From Azolla caroliniana (taxonomy: Eukaryota; Polypodiophyta): 64,000 bases of DNA. The notes beneath the pieces were generated by a model that ran no database searches, was not told where the DNA came from, and was given only the letters and a program-made list of their open reading frames with translations. The DNA lies in contig JBHGNT010000005.1 of the NCBI GenBank assembly GCA_043228905.1, positions 12,214,001-12,278,000 on the forward strand. The letters are read 5' to 3'. Every line of letters begins with the position of its first letter. Positions within the stretch are counted from its first letter, which is position 1. Shown one piece after another: positions 45,981-58,082 of the stretch. The translations under genes and the position numbers were made by a program.

Positions 45981-46984
45981 TAAGAAGGTTGTATCACGTG
46001 CATTCATGACATCATTTATAAACCCCTTATACGTATGGTTTTTACTATTTTAGTAACCCTTGTGTAGAAAAAAGATTAATAAAAATACCCCTTATTACCA
46101 ATATATTTTTTGATAACCACCCATTTTAAATACCCTTACATATAAAATATACATGCACACATAGGTTGCAATCCTAGAAGCGATCAATGACCATCTTTAC
46201 AATTGATGACTCGCAAAATTATGAATCAACATTAAACATCATATGCAAATTCTTGGAAATGCTTCATCAAGTGCCACATAGATTGAAAACACAATGTGTA
46301 AAGTACAAAGTAATGTACACACAATTAGGAAACATTACCCAAAAACCTTATAGGTATAACATATACAAGCCACATATAAGTTTTTGTTTTTAGTTTATTG
46401 AGACGTATGAAGAATATTGAGTGATAAAAAACAATGTAATTTACAATAAAAAAATCTTGAACTTAACACATACATCTCAAAGAGCACATATGGAACAATC
46501 CAAAATGCATATCAATAATGAAATTACTAACAAATTAACATTATGTTTGGTTTCATGGATGTAGACTCATATAAAGCCATAATATTATTTTTTCTCAATT
46601 ACATTGATCAAACAAATGGCAACCTACTTCATATTTCCATTTGAAATGCAAGACATCATCTATTCACATACTCTTACCCAAATCAAAATGAAATAAAATA
46701 AATCATTTTGTTATTGCAATATCTACTTAAAAAACTTATTACAATAAAGGTTACCCTTATAAAGACTGAGTATATAAAAAGAAAACCCTAAGAAGTTCAT
46801 TTTAGGCTGTAAATTTCATGTCGTTTCCATCTTCAACATTGGACCTATATCATAAAATGTAACAACAAAAGCAAGAAATCTTAATATACATGGAAGTAAA
46901 TATTATCTTAATATACATGGAAGTAAAGAAATCAGAAAATATATTTGGAATACTGTAGGTTTATATTTGGTTTCTACTCTTTTC
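45981..46984. other. AT-rich spacer or intron
   Basis: Nothing recognised. Contains repeated tacccctt/aacccttat strings near 46015-46140 that also occur near 58680-58770 (taatacccttatgta), i.e. on both sides of the transposase-like locus P. Confidence 0.4.
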
Positions 46985-47701
46985 TCCTTTTCCTGTTAAA
47001 ATAAAAAGCATAAATATTAAGTTACTTTAATATATATTATATATGTACATGTATGCAAGTATATAATTCAAAACAACTTATATATACATACCGGGATTTC
47101 ATTTCCAAAAGAAAATCGTTGAAAACTTTACAATTGCTTTCATCTAACAGATAGTTATCACATTTTGCATTATATGTGAGGTTCGCTAATCCAATAATTG
47201 ACTCAAAGTCAACCATTTTAATATTTGTCAAATCATATGCAAATAATCTACTCCCCTTAATCTTCCTATACCAACCAAGTTGTAATTGAACATCTTCAAG
47301 TCTATCCATCAAGTCAATTCCTCTCTTATACTCCACAAATTTATTTCCAATCTTTCTTCGCATCCTTTATACTCGTCCTAAGTACCAAACAACATTTTTA
47401 TTTGATATTCCTTTTCTTTTCGGTCTTGTTGAATTAACATCTTCTTAAGTAAAGAATACAACACAATCTGAACCAATCCCAATTAGGTTCCCATTTCCAT
47501 TTAGGAAATCATTTGCATTCTCACATGAGTAGAAGACCTCTTCTCTTACACGTGTGAGTCTATCCTTTGACAATGTTGGATTACCATTTAGATGACTCAC
47601 ACGTGTCAATTTAAATATAATCTTATCATCCACTTGAACAAATGAAGAGACTTTAGTGTTCACATTGTTGTCATCTAATATAGCATCCAATTCATGGCGA
47701 A
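46985..47701 (-). pseudogene. C-terminal part of transposase-like gene P, beyond the C insertion
   Basis: Minus-strand continuation of P. The first 86 codons (RHELDAILDDNNVNTKVSSF, RVSHLNGNPTLSKDRLTRVR, 47700-47445) follow on in frame from the piece on the other side of element C. Then EYKRGIDLMDRLEDVQLQLG and LANLTYNAKCDNYLLDESN (47363-47090), ending at a GT donor-like site (CCCG/GTATGT). Confidence 0.55.
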
Positions 47702-47790
47702 TGTCACAAAATGTGAATATCAAGGTTTGAACTTGTGACCTTCAAACAATGGTCTTACACTTCAACCATTGCACCAACTCATTTTTATTA
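47702..47790 (-). other. Antisense tRNA-like module in the 5' LTR of C
   Basis: On the minus strand GTTGGTGCAATGGTTGAAG (A-box-like) and ~25 bases later GGTCACAAGTTCAAACC (B-box and T-loop-like). The T-arm half is deleted in the 3' LTR. The position is equivalent to the module in B, though the sequence differs. Confidence 0.5.
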
Positions 47791-47966
47791 ATAAATACAT
47801 TTTCATATTATTATTATTCAAGAACTCTAGAGCACTAGACACATTAAATGACCGCCAAATGACATGCACCCTGTACGCCAAGTGGCGCACAACATGTATG
47901 CCAAATGGCGATCATGCACATTCTGATGTACAATATATAAGTTGAAGATCTACTTAGTGTTGAACC

Positions 47967-47978
47967 ATTCCGGTTCAA
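47967..47978 (+). promoter_or_regulatory. Self-primer donor sequence in the C LTR
   Basis: ATTCCGGTTCAA, about 30 bases after the TATA-like box. It pairs with 48119-48130 at ten Watson-Crick positions, one G-U and one mismatch. The imperfect pair is where an ancestral CG in the binding site reads TA, the product of CpG decay on both strands. Same 12 bases in the 3' LTR at 53061-53072. Confidence 0.65.
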
Positions 47979-48118
47979 CACCAGTCTTCAGCAACCTTGT
48001 AATCTCGGTTTCCGGTAATAGAAATTCTTGTATTTTTGTATTGTAAACGTCTTCTCGTTTCTTATTATCTTCTTTTCTTCCAAATCGACCTTGTCTTCGA
48101 AGCTTGGGTCACGACAGT

Positions 48119-48130
48119 TTGAACTAGAAT
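48119..48130 (+). promoter_or_regulatory. Self-priming primer-binding site of element C
   Basis: TTGAACTAGAAT, starting two bases after the LTR end as in B. The last four bases (GAAT, against ATTT in B) match the changed donor (ATTC, against AAAT in B): compensating change. Confidence 0.65.
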
Positions 48131-48175
48131 CCCACTTTTTTTTTCTCGAGTATCTAGTGAAGTTTTTCCGCCACA

Positions 48176-49240
48176 ATGGAGACCGTCAGTAAACAAGAGT
48201 ATATGCATATTCTCTCAGAACTTGACCTCCTAACAACAAAATTTGTTGCATTGGAACAAGAGAATCATAAACTTCTTGGCGACTTGCAACAAGTGAGCGT
48301 TGAAAAGGCACAACAACATGAGGAACTCTCGAAACGTGTCCAACAACTTGAAGCTATTGTGTTATCTCTTCGACAACAAGCTTCAAACTCTCAAAGTTTG
48401 TTGAACGAACCCAAAATTAGTTTACCAACAAAATTTGATGGTACAAGGTCTCAATTCCGAGGATTCTTAAATCAGGTACGCCTTATAATTCATATGCATC
48501 CCAATCGATATCCAACTGACGCAACTCGAGTGGGGTTAGTTGGAACATTATTGATAGGAACCGCACTAGCATGGTTTGCACCATTGCTAGAGAAGAAATC
48601 CCCAATACTAGAAAACTTTGATACCTTTATCAACAAATTCCAAGCTAGTTTTGGTGATACTGATAGTGCAAGAACAACAATAAACAAGATACGTAGGTTG
48701 CGCCAAGGAGATCGGCCAGCCTCAGCTTACACAACTGATTTTCGCCTACTTGCTTGTGATATCCCTTATGATGAAACAGTGATGATGGACTTGTTTCGGC
48801 ATGGTTTGCGTAATGATGTTAAAGACTTGCTCTTAACATTTCATGATGAACCCAAATCACTGCCAGAAGCTATTAGTCGTGCAGTTCGATATGACAATCG
48901 TTTATTCGAAAGACGTTCTAAGCGCCAACAAACGTCGACACGCCTTAGATCTGAGCAAACATATGCCTCAGCATTAGCCTCACCACCTTTAGGACCAGTG
49001 CAAGTTCCTAATCCTAATTCTTTTAATGGACCTACTCCAATGGAGATTGATGCAACACGTCAACATATAGCAATACATTGTCCACATCGACCAAAGAGAC
49101 AATTAAATCAATTAAGTGCTATTGAGAATTTTGATTCATGCTCTCCAGTCAAAGCCAATAAACCAAGAACTCTTTTCAACAACCCTCAATCCAATAGTTT
49201 TGATGTTCTAAGCCAACTAGATGAGCTGTTAAACAAGTAA
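48176..49240 (+). CDS. Gag of element C, open frame but zinc knuckle deleted
   Basis: 354 codons without a stop. Coiled coil near the start (LDLLTTKFVALEQENHKLLG), capsid-like core (PTKFDGTRSQFRGFLNQV, ALAWFAPLLEKKSP, FGDTDSARTTINKIRRL, AVRYDNRLFERRSK). Compared with B, the region holding the first half of the CX2CX4HX4C knuckle is missing: DATRQ is followed at once by HIAIHCPHRP, so the metal-binding module is lost by an in-frame deletion of roughly 25-30 codons near 49062. RNA packaging would be impaired. The end is set by TAA 49238-49240, inside the frameshift signal. Confidence 0.85.
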   Translation: METVSKQEYMHILSELDLLTTKFVALEQENHKLLGDLQQVSVEKAQQHEELSKRVQQLEAIVLSLRQQASNSQSLLNEPKISLPTKFDGTRSQFRGFLNQVRLIIHMHPNRYPTDATRVGLVGTLLIGTALAWFAPLLEKKSPILENFDTFINKFQASFGDTDSARTTINKIRRLRQGDRPASAYTTDFRLLACDIPYDETVMMDLFRHGLRNDVKDLLLTFHDEPKSLPEAISRAVRYDNRLFERRSKRQQTSTRLRSEQTYASALASPPLGPVQVPNPNSFNGPTPMEIDATRQHIAIHCPHRPKRQLNQLSAIENFDSCSPVKANKPRTLFNNPQSNSFDVLSQLDELLNK

Positions 49241-49272
49241 GTCCAGCCAAAATCGGAGCCATTTGGTTGGAC
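49228..49272 (+). promoter_or_regulatory. -1 ribosomal frameshift signal at the gag/pol junction of C
   Basis: Heptamer GTTAAAC (49228-49234), six-base spacer AAGTAA with the gag stop, then hairpin arms GTCCAGCCAAA (49241-49251) and TTTGGTTGGAC (49262-49272) around a ten-base loop. Spacer and loop differ from B while heptamer and stem are identical. The -1 frame is open into pol (VSPAKIG, WLDQP). Loop TCGGA could pair with TCCGA about 30 bases downstream (pseudoknot, weak). Confidence 0.8.
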
Positions 49273-52200
49273 CAACCAAAGCATGTAGAACTTGTTCCGA
49301 GCTTAGGTTCCATTTCATCGAACCGAGTCAGTGAAGTTTTCACAGCGCAAGTGCAACTCAGCACATCAAGATGTCATCAAGTTCTTGCATTTGCGCTCTT
49401 GGATTCAGGAGCCAACTCATGTTTCATGGATCGGGATTTTGCCACAACACAAGAAATTCTACTCTATAAGCTTCCTCGTCCAGCATCAGTAGCAGTAATT
49501 GATGGACGTTCTATTGCATCATGAGATATTATTGAAGAATCAGAGCCTATTTGTGTAGTTCTTGGTAATTTAGCTACTGTAATATCTTTTAATATCATAA
49601 GCAGTCCCGAACATCCAATTGTTCTTGGGTTGCCGTGGTTTGAACTTCATAATCCAAAGATTGATTCGAAGAAGCGGGAAATCATAGACTCATGAGACAA
49701 CAATTTAAGGCTCATCACCACATCAACCTCAAAGCTAACACCAAGACATATATCAACTATCTCTCTCAAAAGATTACATAAAGAAGCTACAATAGAAGAT
49801 ATGTTTGTGTTTGCAGTGGTCATAACCCCATTCTCAAACCCACAAGATTTAGAGGTCCATTTGCCATCAAAGTATCAAGAATTTTCCGATGTGTTTGATA
49901 AGGTAAAGGCCACAACACTTCTTGATCATCGCCCATATGATTGTCCCATTGATTTGCATGCTAAGAAGGAACCACCATGGGGACCAATTTATAACCTTTC
50001 GCCGTGAGAAGTGAAAGTTCTTCGAGAATATATTGATGAGAATCTTGCAAATGGCTTTATTCGGCATTCCCGATCTCTTGCTGGCGCTCCTTTTTTTTTT
50101 GTTAAGAAGAAAGATGGCTCTTTACGTTTGGTCGTAGACTATCGAGGCTTGAACAAGGTTATGATTCGAAATCGATATGCTCTACCATTGATTCCAAATC
50201 TCTTGGAATCTCTCAATGGGGCCAAATACTTCACAAGGCTAGACTTACGAGGAGCTTACAACCTTGTTCGTATTCGACCTGGTGATGAATGGAAAACTGC
50301 TTTTCGCACACGATATGGTCACTTTGAGTACACAGTAATGCCATTTGGGCTTACAAATTCTCCAACAGTTTTCCAACATATGGCAAATGATATCTTTCGA
50401 GATTTCCTCGATATCTTCACGATAATTTACTTGGATGACATACTAATCTACTCAAAGACACAAGAGGAGCATAATAATCATGTTCGACAAGTTCTACAAC
50501 GATTACGGGAATTTGGTCTTTATGCCAAACTAGAGAAGTGTTGCTTTGACCGCAATCAAGTCGAGTTTCTAGGGTATATGGTCTCTCCAGAAGGTATTTT
50601 TATGGATCCAAAGAAAGTACAAACAATTCTAGATTGGAAGACACCAAGCTCAGTTCGTGATCTGCAATGTTTCTTGGGATTTGCGAATTTCTACCGCAAG
50701 TTCATCAAGAGTTACTCAAAAGTTGTTTTGCCCCTCACGGAACTAACACAGAAGAACCGACCATTTGTATGGACATCAAGCGCAGCTGATGCATTTGATA
50801 GCTTGAAGCAAGCATTTACATCTGCTCCCATTTTGGTCCACGTTAACCTTAAAAAGCCGTTTATCATAGAAGCGGATGCATCTGATTTTGCACTAGGAAG
50901 TGTTCTATCACAAGTAGTGGATGATGAGAAATTACATCCAGTTGCATTTCATTCAAGAAAGTTTGAGCCTATAGAAATCAATTATGAAATCCATGACAAA
51001 GAATTGTTGGCAATTGTTGATTCTTTCGAACAATGGCGTCACTTCTTGGAAGGTTCTCCCCACCAAATTATTGTTTACAACGATCATAAAAACCTCACAT
51101 ACTTTCAAAATGCTCGAGTTCTAAATCGACGACAAGCTCGGTGGGCACAATTTCTAACACGGTTCAATTTTGTGATAACATATCGACCAGGAACACAACA
51201 AGGTAAAGTTGATGCCTTATCAAGACGCTCTTATTTTGCACCAAAACCGGGGGACCCAACTTACGATAATCAAGAACAAGTCCTTTTGAGCCCTAGTCGT
51301 CTACAATTAATGGTGACAAATGTTGCTGAGACAACTTTGGATTCAAAATTTCTTGATTCTATTCGCTCGAGCATTGGTTCAGATGATTTTGCACAAGATA
51401 TTTTAGACCACATTGTTCCAGATCGTGCTTCTTGTTCACGCTCCAAGTTTTCTCGCATGGATTATGGGAACTTCAGTTGGCATGATGGGTTGCTTTTTCG
51501 AAACAACCGTACTTATATTCTCGATGGACCTTTTCAACTTGAAGTCTTGCATCACTGCCAAGATTCACCGCTAGCTGGACATTTCGGAGTTTTGAAAACA
51601 TTAGAGCTAGTTACCCGAAACTATTGGTGGCCTTAGGTTCGTCAATTTGTCATAGACTATGTTTCTACTTGTGATGTATGTTGTCGATCAAAGATGCCTC
51701 GACATCGGCCATATGGTTTGTTGCACCCATTGCCCATTCCAAATGGTCCGTGGAAATCCATTTCTATCGATTTCATCACAGATCTCCCATCTTCCCAAGG
51801 CTATGATGCAATTCTTACAGTGGTGGATCACTTTACGAAAATGGCACATTTTCTTCCATGTAGAAAAACTTTTACTAGTCAAGAATTGACAAGTCTTGTT
51901 ATGCGAGAAGTTTTCAAGCACCATGGCCTTCCAGATGAAATCATTAGTGATCGTGGACCACAATTTATTGCAAAGTTTTGGACACACTTACTTGAGAGCC
52001 TTGGAATTTCTCGTAAACTATCTGCAAGCTACCATCCTCAAACCGATGGGCAAACGGAACACACAAATCAAACATTAGAACAATATATCCGTTGCTTTAT
52101 CAACTATCAACATTGGATCATTTGGCAGAATTTGCTTACAATAATTCAATCCATTCTTCTACGGGATTCACTCCGTTCTTTGCAAACACAAGATATCATC

Positions 52201-52832
52201 CTCGATGGATGATGCTCGAATGTCCAAAAGTCTCAAAAAATCCCACGGTCAAAGATCGTGTAGAAAAACTCAAAGAAATTCAAACCAACCTTTCTCACAA
52301 TTTGCTTCATGCTCAAGCCAAGTACAAGAAGGTGGCAGATAAACATCGATTAGATTCTTCACTTGAAGACCCTAAGTTTAAAGTTGGTGATCGTGTCTGG
52401 TTATTGCGTCGTAATGTGAAAACTACTCGACCAAGTGCCAAATTGGATTTCCAACATCTAGGTCCATTTGTAATCTTTCATCAAGTCAATGATGTTGCAT
52501 TTCGTCTGAACCTACCTTCACATATGCGTCTTCATCCAGTATTTCATGTTTCATTATTAGAACCATGGACATCAAGTTCTATTCCAAATCGGGTTATCCC
52601 ACCACCACCTCCGGTTCAACTTGCTGAAGGACCTGAATATGAAGTAGAAGCTATTTTAGACTCTAAGGTCATCCGCAATAAGTTATATTATCTAGTAGAT
52701 TGGCTGGGATACACGCCTGCGGATCAGACATGGGAACCTGCAATGAACGAGTTTCATCTTCGTTATCCCCATAAACCAAAACCTAGTTCATGCATTGCGA
52801 CTCATGGAACTCGTCGTCAAAGGAGGGGATGA
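49234..52832 (+). pseudogene. Pol of element C: protease, RT, RNase H, integrase, chromodomain
   Basis: Protease ALLDSGANSCFMDRDF near 49395. [22 protein letters not shown] near 50095, LDLRGAYNLVRI near 50240, IIYLDDILIYS near 50425. RNase H IEADASDFALGSV near 50870. Integrase HHCC (HCQDSPLAGHFG, TCDVCCRSK) near 51555-51690, core Asp in IDFITDLPSS and SDRGPQF, Glu in TEHTNQTLEQY. Chromodomain EYEVEAILDSK, YYLVDWLGYTPADQTWEP near 52640-52740, with a deletion just after WEP compared with B. Stops TGA 49522-49524, 49693-49695, 50006-50008, TAG 51634-51636, and a frameshift near 52100-52120. Confidence 0.92.
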
Positions 52833-53210
52833 TGTCACAAAATGTGAATATCACTTCAACCATTGCACCAACTCATTTTCATTAATAAATACATTTTCAT
52901 ATTATTATTATTCAAGAACTCTAGAGCACTAGACACATTAAATGACCGCCAAATGGCATGCACCCTGTACGCCAAGTGGCGCACAACATGTATACCAAAT
53001 GGCGATCATGCACATTCTGATGTACAGTATATAAGTCGAAGATCTACTTGGTGTTGAACCATTCCGGTTCAACACCAGTCTTCAGCAACCTTGTAATCTT
53101 GGTTTCCGGTAATAGAAATTCTTGTATTTTTGTCTTGTAAACGTCTTCTCGTTTGTTATTATCTTCTTTTCTTCCAAATCGACCTTGTCTTCGAAGCTTT
53201 GGTCACGACA
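52833..53210 (+). repeat. 3' LTR of element C
   Basis: TGTCACAAAATG to GGTCACGACA, 378 bp, shorter than the 5' LTR by the deletion of the tRNA-like T-arm half. Otherwise nearly the same. Confidence 0.93.
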
Positions 53211-54790
53211 GTGAATTTCACTTATTGCAATCTCATCATCATTCTCCACACATTCATGCATTGTGAAGTTTTTATTGTGTTCAACACATTCTTCATCATC
53301 TTTCTCTCCATATATATAACTCAAGGATTGTTTTGTCTCAATCCCGGGATAATTCCACCATTGCCCATTGTGTTTAGGCTTCATATTTAACGACTCACAT
53401 AAAATTTGGGCTTCTTTTAAACCTTCTTTAAGTGCAAAAACAAGTTGATCATCATTTGAGATATCAATGTAGTCTTTTAAGTTTGCAAGAGGCTTGTCAT
53501 GCATGAAATTGAGTTTAGACCATATTGATTCTTGCTTCTTATGAGCTCTTGGAAAAACCAATCCATTATCAATGCACTCAAATTTGGCAAGCTTGTTTAC
53601 ATTTCTGCTACAATGCAAAACATCTGATATATCAAACGCACACTCCATACCAATCATTCCCCCTATTTTACTAAAAAATATCTCAGCTCCATCAGACACT
53701 GTGAGATGCAATGGACATTCTAGTTGTGGATAAAAGTCACGAAACATTTTTATAAGTAAAACTACAAAGTGACAAGATATTTGTACATCCAAAAATGTTT
53801 CTCGACTAATGAAATTACTTTTTACGTTATAAATTGGATTATCTAGAATCCATAATTCCATATTTGAAAGAAGAATGCAACTTTAGATGCAAGTACCACA
53901 CGTTTGAATAAGCTCTCATGAGGGGATAGAAAAATATCAATATAGTCACCTAATATATGCAAGTATACATGTGTTCCCAAAGCGCCTCTTTCTCTTACTT
54001 TGACACCTTCTCCACCTTGGTATAACATCTTTAAACAATTAGTAACATTTCTACTTGTAATTCTTTGAGCTCCATCCCAATTTTGTCTATCTTCTCTCGT
54101 AATATCACATTCCCTTAAGCCATGTGCATCAATAGAGAAGTTATTATATACCAAAGACACATGATTCAATGTGATCCCTACATCCCCAATTACTAATTGT
54201 CTTGAGGGATTATCTAGTGCATTCACAAGTTTCTTTCCATTATGGATGAAATCTTGATCTTGATCTTGACCATATCATTATGCATTTGACCTGTGAAGAT
54301 CCAACCATCCCAAGGCAATTTATATCTTTAGCATATGCTTGGGGTTAAGTAATCTTGAAGCATAATCTTTCTTCTCCTACTATCTCCATCCGATGCATGT
54401 CCAACAATTGGCCCAATACTTGTGGAGAGGTGTTTTTCCCATAAAGTTTCCACTTCATTCCATTGGCATTTTACAAAATCTGCATCAAAGCAATTACATG
54501 TACATTGTACAACCAATACTAATCGTGGAAGTTTAGGGTGAAGAGGATTCGCAATTAACACCCTAGCATAGTGTCCAACCACATAGTCTTTAAAGGAGCT
54601 AACAATGGTTTCATAACCAGCATTAGAGTCACCCACCTTTATCATACATGATGAGACACATTGATGATTGAATGACTTCAGCCCACAAAAACCCAAAAGT
54701 AAATCATTTGAGCTATCCCACTTAACATTCCGCTTAATCACAGTCTCATCCTCAACAATAACGAAAGGAACCTTTGTTATAATGCACATA
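53211..54790 (-). pseudogene. Transposase-like gene P, main part (uncharacterised family)
   Basis: Minus strand, in broken frames. Segments in order: VPFVIVEDETVIKRNVKWDS then NDLLLGFCG (54785-54710), IGPIVGHASDGDSRRRKIML (near 54400), a stop and a frameshift at a GATCAA run near 54265, NALDNPSRQLVIGDVGITLN, REDRQNWDGAQRITSRNVTN, then after a frameshift near 53860 YNVKSNFISRETFLDVQISC, LHLTVSDGAEIFFSKIGG, and a long acidic end. Layout (early acidic residue, a later GHxSDGxS, then an ExxFSxIGG-like motif) recalls RNase H-fold transposases of the P/THAP9 type, but I cannot show homology. Matches in my memory are uncharacterised plant and invertebrate proteins. Confidence 0.5.
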
Positions 54791-54796
54791 TTGTAT

Positions 54797-54837
<41 letters not shown>

Positions 54838-54927
54838 ATGTATGTGTGCAACTATTGTATTGTATGTATGTGTTATATGTGTATATAGGTATGTGTGTAT
54901 GTATGTTCCATACAACATATATGTGTG

Positions 54928-54958
<31 letters not shown>

Positions 54959-57900
54959 TTATGTATGTATTGTTTGTATTCCATGTGTATGTATGAATGT
55001 GTGTACATATTGTATTGTATGTATGTGTTATATGTGTAAATGTGTATGTATGTGTATATAGGTACGTGTGTATATATGTACATATTGTATTGTAATGTAT
55101 TAATTTCGTTTATTGTATGTATGGCCCGTGTGTGTGTGTGTTTATGTATGTATGTATGTATGTATGTGCGTGTGTGTGTGTGGCTAAGAATTTATGTGTT
55201 GGTTTATGTTTGTACTTATGTGTACCTGTAAAATATTTGTAGAGTAGTTGTGGCAGCCCCACAGAGAATAATGGTGAGCAAAAGCGGCACGACAAGGCGA
55301 GCGGTGGCGGCGGCAAAACGAGAACAGAGGCGGCGGCAAAACGAGGACAAAAAGAAGGGGAAAAGAAGCAATCGCAGAAATGAGCAGAAGAAGAGGAGGG
55401 AGCAAAGGAGGAGGCGGCAAATATCTAAATAAAAAAACATGAATGTTTGAATGTATGTTTAGTATGAATGTATGTTATGTATGTATGTGCACATAATGTA
55501 TGCATGAATGAATGAATGAATATATATATATATATATGTAATGTATGCATAAAATATGTATGCTTCAATGAATAAACATGAATGAATGAATATATGAATG
55601 TACATATGTAATATGTAATGTATATATATTTGTATGTGTGTGTGTGTGTGGATATTTGTTTGTAATATGTATGTACATGTAGCAATGTATAAAAGACTGT
55701 ATGTATGTGTATGCATATGCAAATGTACATGATTCAATGTGTATGGATGTGTGATTGTAATATGTGCATAATATCTATGTATATATATGTGTATGTATAT
55801 GTAGCAATGTATAAATGAATATATGTATGTCCATGTACGAATGTACATATGTGTATGCATATATCCATATGTAATGTGTGTGTATGTATAGAAGACTATA
55901 TGTAGGTGTATATATATATATATATATATACGTATGTGTGTATATATCTAATATATGTATGTATGTACGTATGTGTATGTACATGTAGCAATGTATAAAA
56001 GACTATATTTATGTCCATGTACGAATGTATATATGTGTATGCATATATGCATATGCAAATGTACATGATTCAATGTATATTGATGTGTGATTGTAATATA
56101 TGGATAATATCTATGTAGATATATGATGTATATATGTGTATGTATGTGTAGCAATGTATAAATGAAGATATGTATGTCCATATACGAATGTACATATGTG
56201 TATGCATATATCCATATCTAATGTATGTATGTATACATACACGTATGTATGGATGTGTATGCATATATCCATATGACAATGTACACGATTCAATGTGTAT
56301 GGATGTGTGATTGTAATATTTATGTATATATCTAATTTATGTATATGTAGACAGTAGCAATATATAAATGAATATAGGTATGTCCATGTATGAATGTACA
56401 TATGTGTATGCATATATATGACAATGTACATGATTCAATGTATATGAATGTGATTGTAATATATGCATATGCAATGTATGTATGTACACGCATGAATGTA
56501 CATGTATGCATGTACATATGTATATATATGTAATATGCAATGCATGTATGTTTGTATGTGTAATAGTGTACTATGCATACATGAGTGTTTTCATAATATT
56601 TATGTATGTGTAAGTATACATGTATGTATTGTAGTATGTGATGAAATGTATGTATGTATGTATGTGAATGTAACATATTTATGTGTATGCATGTATGTAA
56701 TGTATGTATATATGTGTATGGATGTATGTTTGTAAAGCTTTTAACATTGTAGGCATATGTACAAATATATATGGTGATATGTGGAATATGTATGTACATA
56801 TGTAATGTATGTATGTGTATGCATATATATATATATGTCAATATACATGATTTAATGAGTATGAATATGTTTGTAATATGTGCATATATATCTAATGTAT
56901 GTATGTATGTGTGTGTATGTGGTCATATATATGTAAATGTATGAATGCATGTACATGTATATATGTAATGTATTTATGTATGTATATTTTTGGGATATTT
57001 TCATGTTTAGTACATATGTATATGGCTTGTATATGGATGTATGTTTGTAATATGTACGTAATATGCATGTATATATCCAATGTATGTGTAAGTATACATA
57101 TATCTAATGTGTGTGTGTGTGTGTGTGTATGTAAGTATTGTGGTTTGTATGGTCTAGTATGATCTATACATATGGTGATATGTAGAATATGTATGTACAT
57201 ATGTAATATATCTATGTATGTATATATGTAATTTATGCATGTGTAAATTTGTATATTGTGTAATAGGTATGGATTATGTGCTATGTAATATCTAATTTAT
57301 TTATGTGTATGTATATGTATACATATCTAATGTGTGTGTAAGTATACATATATGTATCTAATGTGTGTGTGTGTAGTATGTATATATATATAAGTATTGT
57401 GGTTTGTATGGTCCCGTATAATCTATACATATATATATGGTGATATGTGGAATATGTATGTACATATGTAATATGTATATCTATGTATGTATCTATATAT
57501 GTATATATGTAATTTATGTATGTGTAAATTTGAATATTGTGTAATATATGCTATGTAATATCTAATTTATTTATGTGTGTGCACGTGTATATATATGTAA
57601 TATATGTAACTTGTTTGTAAGTATGAAGATTTGTATATATATAGTATGTAATCTTAGCCTTTAGGTGTTAATATGTATGTGTATGTGTAATATGTAATTT
57701 ATTTTTGTGTGTTTTGTATGTATATATGCATTTGTGTATGTATATATGTATGTAATATGTAATTTTATTGTATGTATTATGTACATATTTACATATGGTA
57801 ATATATATTTGTACATATATTTATGTTTAGTTAATATGTATGTATAAATGAGTGTAATGTATGTATATACATATTCATGGATGTAGGTATATATGCATGT

Positions 57901-58035
57901 GTGATGTGTGATATATGAATGTAGCCTGTAGGTATATGTGCATGTATATGATATGCATGTGTGATGTGTGTTATGTTTGTGTGTGTATGTATGTACATAT
58001 TGTATTGTATTGTATGTATGGAATGTGTGTATGTG

Positions 58036-58082
<47 letters not shown>

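Larger units (their letters stand above)
47702..48116 (+). repeat. 5' LTR of element C
   Basis: TGTCACAAAATG to GGTCACGACA. The TATA-like aatatataag is at 47932-47941. Near the expected start lies a perfect hairpin GTGTTGAACC/GGTTCAACAC with loop ATTCC (47957-47981). A ~36-base segment (about 47722-47757) is absent from the 3' LTR. Confidence 0.93.
47702..53210 (+). mobile_element. Ty3/gypsy chromovirus C (sushi/Tcn1-like), inserted in gene P
   Basis: Full-length but decayed: LTRs 47702-48116 and 52833-53210, gag, -1 frameshift signal, pol with chromodomain, purine tract (aaaggagggga). The 5-bp target duplication has one change (GCGAA at 47697-47701, GTGAA at 53211-53215). Removing C and one duplication copy restores the reading frame of P across the site. 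Sister to element B. Confidence 0.95.
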
